Source of the DNA: Lojkania enalia
Lineage: Eukaryota; Ascomycota; Dothideomycetes; Pleosporales
Reading direction: 5' to 3'
DNA length: 64,000 nucleotides
Assembly: GCA_010094045.1 (NCBI GenBank)
Contig: ML986683.1
Coordinates: 1-64,000, forward strand
Positions 42,649-54,582 of the stretch are shown here, piece after piece (position 1 is the stretch's first letter; every line of letters begins with the position of its first letter). Below the pieces are notes generated by a model. It made no database searches. It was not told where the DNA came from and saw only the letters and a list, made by a program, of their open reading frames with translations. Both the position numbers and the translations under genes were made by a program.

Positions 42649-44742
42649 ATGAAGGCACTTCCAATTTTGAAAATGCGGCCCCCTCCTCATGAAACTATTT
42701 ATGTGGGGGTTTTGCGTCTTGCTATTTCCGTAACCTTTAACATGGACATGGATTTTGGAGGCAACCCCATTCCGCATTACGCATCCGAAATGTCTCCAAC
42801 GCAACCTTTACATACCATACAACCCAGGATGTTGGAGGAGAACCGAGAGACTGAGCACGGCGAACTGAATGGAATTTCATCGGAAACCCTTAATACCGAG
42901 CCAGCTCAGGCGCAAACTATTCCACAAAATTCTCCATCAACACGACCAGTTCCATCAGCAACCGATCAATATAACCCCGAGGAAGAGCAGTCCGAAACTG
43001 AGCAACAGGAGATCCAAGAATGGAAGTCGTGGAAAATCAGGTGGCCCTTCATGGGTTTTCTTCTAATCATTGTCCTGTTATTTATAATCACTATTGCTCT
43101 TCTCATGGAGATATCGCGAAAGCACTCGGGTTTCGCTAGAGAAAGTGATCCTCCCTCGTTTCTTGTTCGCTATCCGCGTGTCAAAAAAGCTATTTGGGAA
43201 CAAGGTATCCTTTACACAGCTTTTCCGGCCTTCGTTATGACCATATATCGCCCTATGTGGGATTCCGCTATAATGGCGATTGCAGATCGACAGCCTTATG
43301 TTGATCTGATGAGTCGAGTGGGTGAACACCCTCGACGCACCATACTACTCGACTACAAGGCTGAGCCTCTTCTCTACAGATGGGCAGTCGCAATTCGAAA
43401 CCACCACTTTCTGTTAGCAGCATGTTTATTTTCCTCTCTGACTCTATCATTTGCAATCGTGCCTCTAACTTCATTTCTCTTCACTATGGACTCAGCTTTA
43501 CTAAACGCGACATCTCCTTTGACTATCGATACGGTTCTCAATATAAGTGGTTCAATGTCGTTTCCAATCAACGAGCATAGACTTAACCTCCGCCTCGCGT
43601 TAGACTCAGCTGCCGGAATGTATCTTCAAAATGCTAGCTCGCTCCCATGGACAGATGGCAGCTACGCCTTCCCCGCAATCTCTTCGCATACAGACACCGG
43701 AAATGGCAACTTTAGCCTCGAGAGCTTTGCAACAGGCTTGGATGCCGGATGCAGGGTGCTTAGCCATTCAGAATACGAGAAAGAAGTCCGGCCTCTTCCA
43801 GGATCAGGGGGTTATTTGGTGGAGATTCATGGTAACGACCGAGGATGCGCGATAAATCACGCGTTAGATATTCGCACTGGCTTTTGGAGTCCGGATGTAT
43901 CCTTGAACTCTTGGTATACCCCGACATGTAGTGCAGAATCAGGATTATCCCGCATAAGTCTTATGGCCGCTGCCTACAACAAGCACTCTCAAGAAGTCCA
44001 AAACTTCACGCTGATATCCTGCCGAACATCCTACTTTAACACGTCCGGACGGCTGAAAACGATGCCTAAAGCTGGATCCAAGACACCACTGATTGTGGAA
44101 TTTATACAAGATTCATCATCTCGAACGCATGATCAGTGGGACTTTGGGCCTGTTAGAACATATTTCGAAATGCAAGTAAATTCTTATGGGTGTTTTGACA
44201 CAGAGACAAGGGTCACGGGGAATGAAATTGCAAAGTACATCTACCGCCTTTCAAGTCAAATGAATCCGATGGAACCTCTAAGTTCTGGCGGGCTTGCCAG
44301 TGCGACTAGACGTCTATTACAGTCCACCTACGCCATCTTCGCAGCTGCTACCTTGTTTCAGCCGCTGGATATTCCGCTGACTGGCTATGGTACGTTCACG
44401 GTAGAAGAGAAAAGGCTCTTTGTCGTCGAGCCAGTTGGATATATTATTCTGGCCGTCCTCAGCATCACAGCGATCCTTAACGTCTGGATATTCTTCTACA
44501 ACGCAAGACACAAATCAATTCTTGGTGAGGAGCCATACGGCTTACTGAGCGCTGCCGGGATTTTGTACAAGAGTGATGTGAATACAGCTATGATGAAGGA
44601 GATTGTAAGTAGTGACAACGGGTCAAGACGGGCGAGAGAAACTGCGCAGCAGCTTTATAGGCTAAGAGATGTGAAGTGCCGTTGGCATGAAAGCGAAGGG
44701 AGGATAACTTTGAATATATTCGAATTGCAGGATCAAAGTTAG
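42649..44742 (+). CDS. DUF3433-type membrane protein
   Basis: Intronless, 697 aa from 42649; the ATG for MDMDFGGNP at residue 32 may be the true start. The first ~130 residues are polar and acidic, followed by a membrane segment (FMGFLLIIVLLFIITIALL, about 135-153). Further segments lie near residues 185-200, 250-275 and 605-625. The large part between about 290 and 590 has many N-glycosylation sequons and conserved Cys and is probably extracellular. The C-terminal YNARHKSILGEEPYGLLSAA block after the last membrane segment is the hallmark I associate with fungal DUF3433 proteins. Function is unknown. Its divergent partner encodes a secreted Cys-rich protein. Confidence 0.85.
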   Translation: MKALPILKMRPPPHETIYVGVLRLAISVTFNMDMDFGGNPIPHYASEMSPTQPLHTIQPRMLEENRETEHGELNGISSETLNTEPAQAQTIPQNSPSTRPVPSATDQYNPEEEQSETEQQEIQEWKSWKIRWPFMGFLLIIVLLFIITIALLMEISRKHSGFARESDPPSFLVRYPRVKKAIWEQGILYTAFPAFVMTIYRPMWDSAIMAIADRQPYVDLMSRVGEHPRRTILLDYKAEPLLYRWAVAIRNHHFLLAACLFSSLTLSFAIVPLTSFLFTMDSALLNATSPLTIDTVLNISGSMSFPINEHRLNLRLALDSAAGMYLQNASSLPWTDGSYAFPAISSHTDTGNGNFSLESFATGLDAGCRVLSHSEYEKEVRPLPGSGGYLVEIHGNDRGCAINHALDIRTGFWSPDVSLNSWYTPTCSAESGLSRISLMAAAYNKHSQEVQNFTLISCRTSYFNTSGRLKTMPKAGSKTPLIVEFIQDSSSRTHDQWDFGPVRTYFEMQVNSYGCFDTETRVTGNEIAKYIYRLSSQMNPMEPLSSGGLASATRRLLQSTYAIFAAATLFQPLDIPLTGYGTFTVEEKRLFVVEPVGYIILAVLSITAILNVWIFFYNARHKSILGEEPYGLLSAAGILYKSDVNTAMMKEIVSSDNGSRRARETAQQLYRLRDVKCRWHESEGRITLNIFELQDQS

Positions 44743-45146
44743 AATGTAACGGGATATAGCTAAATTGAAATAGTAGGGTCCCTCTGGAACCCCTCAGCCT
44801 GCGGCGCTTGTCCTGGTCTGAAGTTTATTCCTGAGTCACGTGATTGACCCAGCATCAACTTTCCAGAACCGTAAGTATAGTTCAGATAAGAGACAAATGC
44901 TCGCAATATACCTGAATTAAAGTATATATAAGTCATGTAACTAGCATATCTATACACTCCATTAGTATATATATTGAGGTAGAATACAATACGCGTGTCT
45001 TTTAATTAGAATGAATCGAATAGCAATACACTAGCAATAGAGTGGAAAGTCATCCCAAATTATTCTAACGACACTGCGTATATTAGCCCCAGGCGGTTAA
45101 GATTAATGGATCTCCTGGAGCAAATACTAAACTTATTTATTTCTAT
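44743..45146. other. Intergenic, AT-rich
   Basis: No gene seen; a CACGTG-like TCACGTGATT lies at about 44836. Confidence 0.55.
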
Positions 45147-45376
45147 TGTGGTGAGAGGCGAATCTTGTCTCAGGGAGGGAGAGGAGGAACTGAGCTGAAT
45201 TGATTGAAGATGACCAGCAGGCAATATTCATGTACATAGAAAGTAGGATATATCAGCCGATATCCGGCGCGATTTGATATCGTGCGACGGTATCCGATAC
45301 AGCCTGCAACCGGATAACTTGCTGCCGTATAGTAGTAGGAAATCGTACTCGGCAGACTCGCCAAATCCCTATCACG
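45147..45376 (+). mobile_element. Solo LTR, family A copy 2 (230 bp)
   Basis: Near full-length match to 15456-15679, starting TGTGGTGAGAGGCG and ending CCTATCACG. The 8-bp string ATTTCTAT lies directly on both sides (45139-45146, 45377-45384), longer than the 5 bp of the other copies, so the exact boundary may be off by a few bases. It sits about 80 bp beyond the stop of the intact HET gene. Confidence 0.85.
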
Positions 45377-45454
45377 ATTTCTATATAGGGGACTTACTAA
45401 AGACCGGTAATGAAGTTGCCTTAAGTTAAGTATTCGTTTCGAATTTGCGATACA

Positions 45455-47299
45455 TTACATCAATATTATTTTCTTCCGTTTTATATTTGCCTTGGAACTA
45501 GTAATATGGGATAAAAAAGAATTGTAGGTTGCGCCCATTGCAACCCGCTCCGCAACGTCACCGTTCCATTTGACTAGCATGAAATTTATCTCCACTCGGG
45601 AATAATCCCAGGCATCGTGTTCCTCTCCACTCTTCTTGTTAAAGGATAGAATCACTATATCACAATTTGACGAGCCGACTTCAGTAATGTCATTTTCATT
45701 TCCGACTAGGAACCATCCGCGATCCATATATCTGCATGTCCGGGTGAACTTCAAATAATGCTTTCCACGCATCGGCTCTATAGTCTGTTGAAGAGACCCG
45801 TACACTCCGTTAAGCCGCTGCGATGAGAACTGAGTTGAATTTAGTTCGAAGGGAAGAGTAAAAGCATCGAATACAAGAACCGGACTCATCTTTTGCTTGC
45901 TCTTCTGGGTTATGATGTGAGTCATGTCTGGGGACAACGGTAGAACTTCATTCCGTAAATCTGTTATAGTCGGGCACAGGGGTAAGTTGCTAAGCACGCA
46001 GCGGACATCTGTTGGCGTGTAAATATTCCAGTACGGGACTGCTGAGAGTGTATCCGCAAAGAATGCTTCGAATCCCAGTTGATGTCGGATAAGGGTGTTA
46101 TAATCAGCCTCTCCATCCCATCCACACCACGACCAACTTGGAAAATACTCATTCTGAGACTGACGCCGACCGCGGAAGTTGTTCGTGGGTGTCCAAAGCA
46201 AGGCAAAATCAAGTAAGCGTTCTGGGAGCCCGTACAGAAATCTCCAGGAGCAGATCTTGCCCATAGCGGCAGAGATTCCTGAGAATGCTCCAACAATGTC
46301 GTGCTCATACGAAAGCTTTTTTGAAGTATATTCTTTGACTACCTCCGCATAAATGGCAAATAAAGTTCTTTGAAAACGCAGGGGGTCTCCCGAAAATATT
46401 GGATCCGCTATGAAGAGGCTTAGCGGTCGGATCTGCCGTGTATTGCTAGTGTACGGCGCGAATTTGTTCTCTGCACGGATACTTTTTCGACAATGGAAGT
46501 ATACCATATTGTCCATAAAATAGAGACACCGACGAGACAATAGCCGTTCCTGATAGGTCCAAGCTCGGGTATTGTGGACAGACTTAGAGAGGCGATCGAA
46601 TAGGTCAAGTTGCTGTCCTTTAATCCTTCGTCCGAGATGCTCATAAGGATCACTGCCACGTGGTCTCCGAAATGATAAGCGGTCTTCAACTCCAGGTTCG
46701 ATTAGGTAGACCTCATGATATGTTGGTCTTTTGGTCTCAGGGATTCTTGTGTTCGGCCTTACTCCTGCTAAAGGAGCGTTCGCATCCTCACCAGTACCTG
46801 CTACAAGAGTTGCGATTGCCCCGTTGTAAATGGCTCCCATTTGCTCGATCTGCGCGTACTTCTTCATCTTATCATCTTGAACAATACATAAGCTGTCCAC
46901 CCAGACATAGCGCTCGTTGCATCCTCTGACGAAACTCATAGCATCCCTAATTGCGACCGGGATTCCATCGATATGCTCTAGGAGAGATCTAGGCTGGGAG
47001 AGATATACGGCATTCTCGGAGCTCAAATGAAACTGGGTGACTCCTCCCCATACATAGCTTAGCGCAAAATAGCGAGCATTTTTAGGCGCATCAATAACTT
47101 TGCATTCAATGACGTCGACAAGTTTTTGAGCAAAGACTCCGCCTTCAAATTGATACTCCACGTTGTTGCATCGTGGGCCATGATTCGCCTCGCAGTGATG
47201 TATCCACCCGTTGATTTGATCGTAGTTGACGCAATCATGCACTAAAGGGTCCGGTTGTCGATGATTCTCCAGGTCTTCGCTTGATCTCAACTCCGACAT
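45455..47299 (-). CDS. HET-domain (heterokaryon incompatibility) protein, intact
   Basis: Intronless, 614 aa from the ATG at 47299; the upstream in-frame extension starts only with TTG. The HET domain covers about residues 75-230. It begins YFALSYVWGG, continues RDAMSFVRGCNERYVWVDSL and ends with IEQMGAIYNGAIATLVAGTG, all three conserved blocks in order. After it come RTRAWTYQERLLSRRCLYF and PSWSWCGWDGE, also typical of the family. HET proteins trigger cell death when incompatible strains fuse, but the great majority, including this one, have no known partner. The C-terminal third is not recognisable beyond the family. A solo LTR lies just downstream. Confidence 0.9.
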   Translation of the reverse strand: MSELRSSEDLENHRQPDPLVHDCVNYDQINGWIHHCEANHGPRCNNVEYQFEGGVFAQKLVDVIECKVIDAPKNARYFALSYVWGGVTQFHLSSENAVYLSQPRSLLEHIDGIPVAIRDAMSFVRGCNERYVWVDSLCIVQDDKMKKYAQIEQMGAIYNGAIATLVAGTGEDANAPLAGVRPNTRIPETKRPTYHEVYLIEPGVEDRLSFRRPRGSDPYEHLGRRIKGQQLDLFDRLSKSVHNTRAWTYQERLLSRRCLYFMDNMVYFHCRKSIRAENKFAPYTSNTRQIRPLSLFIADPIFSGDPLRFQRTLFAIYAEVVKEYTSKKLSYEHDIVGAFSGISAAMGKICSWRFLYGLPERLLDFALLWTPTNNFRGRRQSQNEYFPSWSWCGWDGEADYNTLIRHQLGFEAFFADTLSAVPYWNIYTPTDVRCVLSNLPLCPTITDLRNEVLPLSPDMTHIITQKSKQKMSPVLVFDAFTLPFELNSTQFSSQRLNGVYGSLQQTIEPMRGKHYLKFTRTCRYMDRGWFLVGNENDITEVGSSNCDIVILSFNKKSGEEHDAWDYSRVEINFMLVKWNGDVAERVAMGATYNSFLSHITSSKANIKRKKIILM

Positions 47300-48921
47300 G
47301 GCGAGCCGTGAGAAAGCTGGCTTCCTAGGATGTATTGTCAAGTCCGGAAAAGTTCGCTGCAGCTACTCGGCTTTTTGGCGCGATCCGAACTTGCTGTTTG
47401 ACTGATTCTACCGAAATGCGATCGCCGATTGATGGAATTGGCAAACCTAAAGCAGCTATCCGCGTATTCGATATGGTATTGAGCTACCGAAGACATTATA
47501 TATGGTTAGAAATTCGGGTAGCAACAATCGAACATATAAGACCCAACCGGGTGGCTTAGCAAATGCCGTTGAAATCCTTTCTTGTTCAAGGTGGTGCTGC
47601 GCCTCCTTTCAGCAATAGGCATCGCTAATCGAAAATGAGAAGCATACATGACCTGAGTCCTTAGTTTACTTAGAATAATAGGTCTAAAGAAAAATAAAGC
47701 CGTAGAAAGCATCGAAGCCAGTATCTCTGGGGCATGGCAACTATGCTCAAAGAGGCATGGGCTGATTCGCGCCTTACCGCTTTCCAACCCAGCACCTTAT
47801 CTCCGACATAATAACGATTAAAGAGCCCATCAAAAAAGTTGGGTAAAGTAAAGAAACTATCGGAGATTTTATAGAGATCTCCGTATAAAAAGCTGTATCC
47901 CCAATGGTTATCACGGGACAAAAGAGGACCATCACCTACGCAACCACACCACCGGCTAAGCTGTCAAGAAAAAGATCCCTTCATTGAAAGAGGTATCTTG
48001 ATAGATGGTTAGCTTGGCAAATAAACTGTCCTGTCATGTAAGCTCTCAATTTCGGCCTAGGATGTGATATATGATGCTGTAGTTTGGCTCTGGAAACTAG
48101 AATCCACTCCATGAGAAAGGCAATACACATGTCTTGATTCAAGGGTATTGGGGGTTCTGTTATGAATCTGGTGCGATGTACTTAACCGAAAAGGTCTTCG
48201 TCTGGCAGGTTGCATAAGTCTTCCATTAAGACATGGTAATTCCTCATCATGGACAAAGACGCAGCGCTGATAACAACATCCTGTGGAATCTATGGAGCGG
48301 AACTGTTACGATTAATTGATGCGGTCAAATTATTTTTGGCGCAGCATCTCAGGAGATTAATTCCCCCTATTCAAAATCTTGAAATAAGGCGATTTGACAC
48401 GAGCTAGTGCATAGAAATTCGGTTCGACGGGAGTCTAAATCTCGGGTAAGCCTTGGAAATACTCAGTAGTCGAGGCCAAAGCATATTTGATAACGTTGTG
48501 ATGGCAAATACCTAGGTACGAAATGTTTCGTATGGTGCCGGAGCTCAGATGAACCACGGTAGCTTTTATGCACAAGCACGTGTAACCGTGTAACGCAGCA
48601 TCATCTTCGCTCTTACCATATGGTCTAAAATATAAACCGATTACAAGTCCACATCACTCCCCTCACAATATCCCACCCCATTTAACCCAACCGAGTAGTC
48701 TATACCATTGGTTCTGTATCATGCCCGCAAATTGTGAAACATTGTCATGGCGAATCTCTTTATTCACAGTAAACGGTTGTTTGAGGGAATATTCGTTCGC
48801 CGGAGGTTTCCGGATGAAGTTGATTTAAGATCGAGTTGAATGTCATGTTGATGGCTCTCGTACCTTCAGTTTGCTCTGATTCTAGCCTTTCGCTTTTAGT
48901 TTCAAGAATCCCTTCGCTACC
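47300..48921. other. Intergenic, no supported gene
   Basis: A minus-strand frame near 47670-47921 looks protein-like in parts (DNHWGYSFLYGDLYKISDSF) but is surrounded by stops and unassigned. Nothing else is recognised. Confidence 0.45.
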
Positions 48922-50108
48922 ATGTTGAAATCACTTGTTACGTCTTCAGCACTTATCCTCCTATTTTTCCCTGCAAAGATATTCGGGTGGGGGCTTGGTC
49001 GCTATCAGCGACCCATTTCATGGCCGGATCCTGAGCCTTGTGAGGGTAATTGTTCCTTTGTCCACGATCCTTCCTTAATCCGTCGCCCGGATGGAATGTG
49101 GGTTCGTTTCTCGACGCTTGGAAATATTGCAATAGCAACGGCGCCGAAATTGACGGGCCCGTGGACATACGAGGGGCCTATGTTGCCTAAGGGCACCAGC
49201 ATAATGGCTGTAGAGGGTCAGCAAATGTGGGTATGTTATGGCCCACTCCTTCACGCCCTTGATGTTTGTTTTTCTAAAAGAAAATTTTGGAGTATTGACA
49301 GTCGATGAACAGGCTCCTGATGTCCATCTTCTGGGGGACACATACTACACATACTACGCTGTCTCTCGGTCCGGAGTCCAGACGTCCGACATTGGCGTTG
49401 CCACGTCCAAAACGTGTGACATAAACTCATGGACCGACCACGGCTCAATCGGCGTGCCAAAGTCAAGCTCTTACAACCTCATCGATCCGAACATGTACTG
49501 CGAGTGCCCAACTTGCGACAGCCACTTCACCTTCGGATCAGGATGGGAAGGCATCTTCGAAACCGGTTTAGACAAGGACTTTTTAAGTTGGAAAGATGAG
49601 GCGCCATTGCAGACAATATACAACTCTACGATTCCGCTGGGTCAAGACTTTCCTGCGATTGCCGAGGGCGCGTTCCTGTTCGGATGGAAGTCTTACGGTG
49701 TCACATTTTACTACTTGTTTTTCTCGTCGGGCGCGTGTTGCAATGCCGCGAATGCTCTCTTAACTCCAGGTAATGAGTACAAGATTATGGTGTGTCGAGC
49801 TAGAGCGCCGATAGGGCCATTTTACGATGCAAATGGAAGGAACTGTTTGACACAAAATGGCGGAACCTTGGTCTTGAGCTCACATGGCACGAGAGTCTAT
49901 GCACCGGGCGGTCAAGGAGTAGTCTTTGACCCCGATGCCAATCGCGTGGCAATGTACTATCATTACGGTAAGTAACTGTGACTGAAACGTTTTCTATAAG
50001 TAACTAATGATGATAGCTGATCCTAACATTGGATATGCGTACGAGGACTTCTTTTTTGGCTTTAATTACATAGATTTCTCGCATGGATGGCCCGTTGTGG
50101 TATCGTAG
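48922..50108 (+). CDS. Secreted GH43 arabinan endo-1,5-alpha-L-arabinosidase
   Basis: Exons 48922-49230, 49313-49967 and 50017-50108 join in frame to 351 aa. A signal peptide covers about residues 1-22 (SALILLFFPAKIFG). The enzyme should cleave arabinan side chains of pectin outside the cell. The three catalytic acids of family GH43 are visible: D49 in FVHDPSLI, D161 in NLIDPNMY, and E221 in AIAEGAFLF. WAPDVHLLGDTYYTYYAVS is reconstituted across the first intron. The C-terminus ends with DFFFGFNYIDFSHGWPVV as in relatives. Typical of plant-associated or saprotrophic ascomycetes. Confidence 0.92.
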
Positions 50109-50397
50109 AGCCATTTCGGAAGAATTCGATTTTGCCTGTAGGACCGGACGCCATTATGGGCGCGTTAAGTGGTCAGGTTTGTGGGTGAAGTAAACATAGA
50201 GGTGTTGACGTTCGGGGAGACTTAGGTAAAGTGTATAAGGTTGCATTCCCTATGGAGGGGCTCGGGAGGGCTATAGGATGAAGGCGGATTAGTAGGAGGC
50301 TAAAATAAATTTGATTGTAGAATGTTACGGCTATACAAAGGCACCTAGACCAGTTGACTAGAAGGCAGCTTTGCTATTCACTGCAGCTGGGGGGGTG
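50109..50397. other. Intergenic
   Basis: GH43 3' flank; no gene seen. Confidence 0.6.
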
Positions 50398-50495
50398 TGT
50401 TACGGCTAAGCTATTCACAGTTAGCCCCTTGGCAGGTCCAGGGATGTATATGTAGCATGTCTCGCATTTCTAGTTAATAGACACAGTTTTTCCAA
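50398..50495 (+). repeat. Inverted copy of the repeat at the window start
   Basis: Starts TGTTACGGCTAAGC and matches the reverse complement of 1-95 over about 98 bp. Differences include TCAATAGACG versus TTAATAGACA, both transitions. The element probably continues to the right, perhaps to the GCTCTGACA at about 50522, but no target duplication was found. Likely an LTR fragment. Confidence 0.78.
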
Positions 50496-50790
50496 CCCTC
50501 ATCAGAGCCAGCCAGCTCTGACATAGAATAATATGACCTACGAAGATTTTCTACAATGCGTCTAGAGAAGCCTAAATTGAGCCACTACATCTAATAGTAG
50601 AGTTTTATGAGTTATTAACCCGAGATTGAAATATAAAGAGAGGGCGCCGATAGATATCAAACTCAAAATATGGTAATATCAGTCTCCGGTTCAAACCCAA
50701 CATCGACGTGAAAAGAAGAATTCTGGAAATAAACACGTTGATCCATCTAATCCATTCAAACCCATCAGTCTCGCGAGTCAGCATCATTCC
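50496..50790. other. Intergenic, end of repeat and HET pseudogene flank
   Basis: No gene seen. Confidence 0.5.
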
Positions 50791-52190
50791 TCATAAAGTA
50801 CGATAGCTGTTCGATGATGATAGGGGCAAATGATAGACGAGAGATAGCAAAGGATCGATAGGTGTATCAAAGTAGAAGGTTTCCCAGCAGTCCCTATGAA
50901 CACCGTTTGTACTTCCTTGTGGCTTAGACTTCATTGTAAGGCTCGCCTGTGCATCAGGTGCATATTTTGGAGTCGTTTTCTTCAGGCGACCTTTAGTATC
51001 AAGTGGAAGTTGATGACAAACCCCATCCATTCGGGTTCTAGCTCGTGGGTGGAAGTGTCCACGCAAATAATGTTTACCAACAGGATCCTCGATATCATAG
51101 AGCTCAAAATGGGAGATAATTTTCCCATCTACAGTGGCCCATAACCACGTCGGAGCCCAGAATTGGGTGGGTCTAGTAAGAACCGTGTGGACTCCCCCAA
51201 CGGAGGTCGAGGATGAGAGTTCCTTCATAGGGGCCGGCATTATAGCGAAAACGGGATATCTACTTCGCTCGGTGTGCCGGGGTGGATATGGCAATCAACT
51301 TGTCGCCCCCGTTAGTCAACTTTCGGAGTATCGCTCCACAATGCGGTACCAGGCCTATTGGAAGAGAGGTGTTGACTGTTCTTGATCCGATCTTATAGCT
51401 TCCACTAATATTGTAAGATTATCCGTGTGGAGCTTGAAATCCTTCGGCTTCGCTACTGTTAGTAGCTCATTTACCTCCCCGTGGAAGCATTTTCAGTACA
51501 TCGCTTTATCGTTGAAATAAAGGACTCGAGAAGAGAGAAGCTGCTCTTGTACTATCCACACACGCAGAAACAGCGGTATGGTTTGCACGAGATGATAGCT
51601 ATTCCCTAGCATTTCGAAGGATGATAGGCAAGTAAGCCATCGGCCTCAGGCTCTGCGACCATGCAAGGACTAAGAATTAAGGTATTTCGGTCAGGGAATC
51701 ACCCATAGTGGGAATTTGAAACCACGGCAGCAGAAATTGTGCATGTCGTATTTTCATGTACCGGGGCCATTGTCGCTGACTCCTTGATCCAATCCTCTTT
51801 GGAGTCTTGATATATGCATGGATAGTCAATCCAAAGATATTCCAGGCCTATCCCAGCCGTCGTATATGTCGCATCCTGGAAGGTCCCTGTTAGATCCATG
51901 ATGGATGCGCCTTTTCTGCAGACTAGAAGGCGATTGAGATGGGAGAATAAGGATATCTGCCGCGCCTCCCCAACAATAGCTAAGTGCACAGTATGGGAGT
52001 CCCCTGTCGCTCGCACTTGTAGTTAGAGTCGAACATACGCGCCGTCATCCAAGATCTTCAGTAGTCTCCTGGGCACGAAATATGGTCAGGAATGGGAACA
52101 AGTAGTGTATTCTCTCTGAAAGTGCTCTACCCAGCTACATCCCAAGTCCATATGAGCTTGGGAAGAGGTGATCCTCCAGTATCGTGCATC
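50791..52190 (-). pseudogene. HET-domain gene, decayed
   Basis: On the minus strand from about 52170: CSWVEHFQREYTTCSHS (the usual W..C..H..C start), PRRLLKILDDGAYVRL then a stop. Then come TFQDATYTTAGIGLEYLWIDYPCIYQDSKEDW (two blocks of the HET domain, here 51900-51800), stop near 51697, WYRIVERYSE around 51340, and PTWLWATVDG (about 51150), ending at TAA 50791. Large central parts are missing and several stops and frame slips separate the blocks, so the gene is dead. It lies between the inverted repeat copy and the HET-NACHT-WD40 gene. Confidence 0.78.
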
Positions 52191-54582
52191 AGGTCCTTTA
52201 GGAGGGGGCGGGGAAGACTTCAAATACATTAGAAGTTGTTGATATGAACATATGATTAAATTAACCTTGACTTTGGACCACCACAAGCTGAACCAGGAAC
52301 TACGCTTGAGTATAATAGTGGCAGTAATGTATCCTTATGTTCGAGTACAATCTTCACTCTTGATAATAAGGGGCACTACACATTAGCAAAGTTCCTCGGG
52401 GGACAATTCCTTGGACTTTTTGGTAACGCTGATAATCAGCGAGCAAAACTGACAACCTGCTCAAACAGTAGTCTCTAAATCCTGCCAATTAGCATAAAGT
52501 TTATATTTCTCCGTGACCCAGGTAATAGGAGAAACGGAACTCCGGATAAGAGTAGATCTCCTAAATATCCTTCGACACGATCTATATAATCCATGGAATT
52601 TGACTATTTCGGAAGCATTATCGTTCGACTTCTCAACCTCTTCGACTGTTGAAGTGTCTGAGCCAACAGGAAACTGCGGCTTTATAGAGGTAAATGGTAA
52701 GCGCAGCTGATTGGATTCCCAGAAGTGGGAGATGTACGCCATTTAAAGGAGCGAATTGGGTGATTTTATGCGAATACACGAGTCCAAACTGGTTTGAGCT
52801 CTGCCAATAAAGAGACCAGAACGCACGTAAATGGGGTTGAAAAGACTGTGTGCTCCATATCCAGCCTCCGAATGTTGATAAGTCAAGTACGGCTGAGAGC
52901 TGCATTATTAGAGGGCATCTTTATTGGAGCAAAGTTTTCAGCTAGCCACCCACTTCCTCCGCACAAATCTGGCCTCCTACATTTGAAAGCAGCCGCCCGA
53001 AAAATCTACATTGATAATATAGACAATAGACAGAGGGCCTATATACTAAATATTGGCGTAGGAGGCTTACTATATACTCTCTTACCAGAAACCAAGGATT
53101 TTCCTTAACCGCGACTTCACGTAACACTTATACCCATCCGCTGTTCGAATATTCTCGTCAACACTATCACTTTACTGATCCTTCGTTCAATGCCACGACC
53201 TTTGCCTCGCTCATAACCACTGTGAAACTAGACGTATCTAACAAATGATTGAAATACCCAACTCGTAAGGCTTTTCTATGCTCTTGATCAAGCCGGGGGT
53301 AACATCCAGCCGAGCTAGTGTCCCATCATGCGTAGTTATCCAACCTCACTAGCAATCCCACGGCAGCGTAATCGCAAAATCTACGGCGCGATCAATAGGG
53401 CATCTGATCTGCAGCTACAATGAGGCAGAAACGCTAAACGCTACCAATCTCATTGCACCTTTCCCAAGTACATACCTCCTTTAAGTAATAGAGCGATATT
53501 AGCTAACTCAGGAAATGTGTACCTTCTCAAGGACCTAACCTGTATCTATGTAGGCCAATGGAGTTGCAAATAGGATTTCACTGTTGCTTAGCCACTCGTA
53601 CACTTTATCTCTAAGCCCAACTAGAAAAATGCCAGCATACACTCAAACTTTGGGGCTATAGAATGAAAGACCGATTAAGCAACCCCAGATCTGCGACTCT
53701 AATAGCCCTAAGCCTTCAATAGCTAGCAATTCGGGAGTTTCTCCGTGCAGAAGAGGGTCGCTACGTGGCTTAGCGTATAGAAATAGCGTACTAGGCAAGG
53801 CTTTGTCATAATGTACCAACGATTTCGAAACGAGATTACGCACTATACCCTCTCTGAGCTCATTATCAACTACAGGTTCTATTATTAGTGCATATTATTC
53901 TTCGCTGCTGCGTCGAAAGTGACCACACGAACACTCTAGGGCTAACAATCTCACAATCCTACATACTACCTTGATTACGCCAAGATTTCAGTAGAGCTGC
54001 TGCAAGCCTACAAGTAGAATGCTATGAAATGTGCGCCTTGCCAATGTTTGTTCTTCAGACGACGTCACTTCATTCTCGACAAGCACGAATTCTTAGCCGC
54101 ACCTACCCCACGCAATCCTTTCCTATTTGACTCATTCTCAAATCGATTCAAACCCAAGCTTACAGCAACTCAAGAACATTTTACGTCTAGCCATGGTAGT
54201 GTGCTAAGACATAGTGTTCTACTTCTATGCTCTTGCCAAGTTTAATAACCAGGCCGCTAGTCTAACCTAATGAGCGAATTGCTCTCATCTTTCTCGGCTG
54301 CTGTCTCTATTCCCCTCCTATAATGTTGCAAGGCTCTGTCCAGAGAAGGTCGACCGTCCTCCCTGTTAACGTGGTCGAGGCTTATCCACCTCCGGTCAGA
54401 CTTAAGTGGCAATTATTCAATTGCGCACATGAACATCTTTGTCGCTTAATTATAAGTGTAATCGAAGCTTCGCTGTGGCGAATTAGTAAACTATATATTC
54501 ATGCTAATCCCCAGACCTCTATGAAATAGAGAGAATAAAGATACAGCTTAATGAAGAATAATAAATAGAAACTTCCAACGGC
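52191..54582. other. Degenerate region, no supported gene
   Basis: Short open frames on both strands (for example 52461-52742 and 53643-53843 minus) without recognisable family. Probably old gene or transposon debris. Confidence 0.45.

Noticed and set aside
50690..50705. GGTTCAAACCC as a tRNA T-loop
   Set aside because: No matching acceptor, D or anticodon stems around it. No tRNA gene, rRNA gene or CRISPR array was recognised anywhere in the window by eye.
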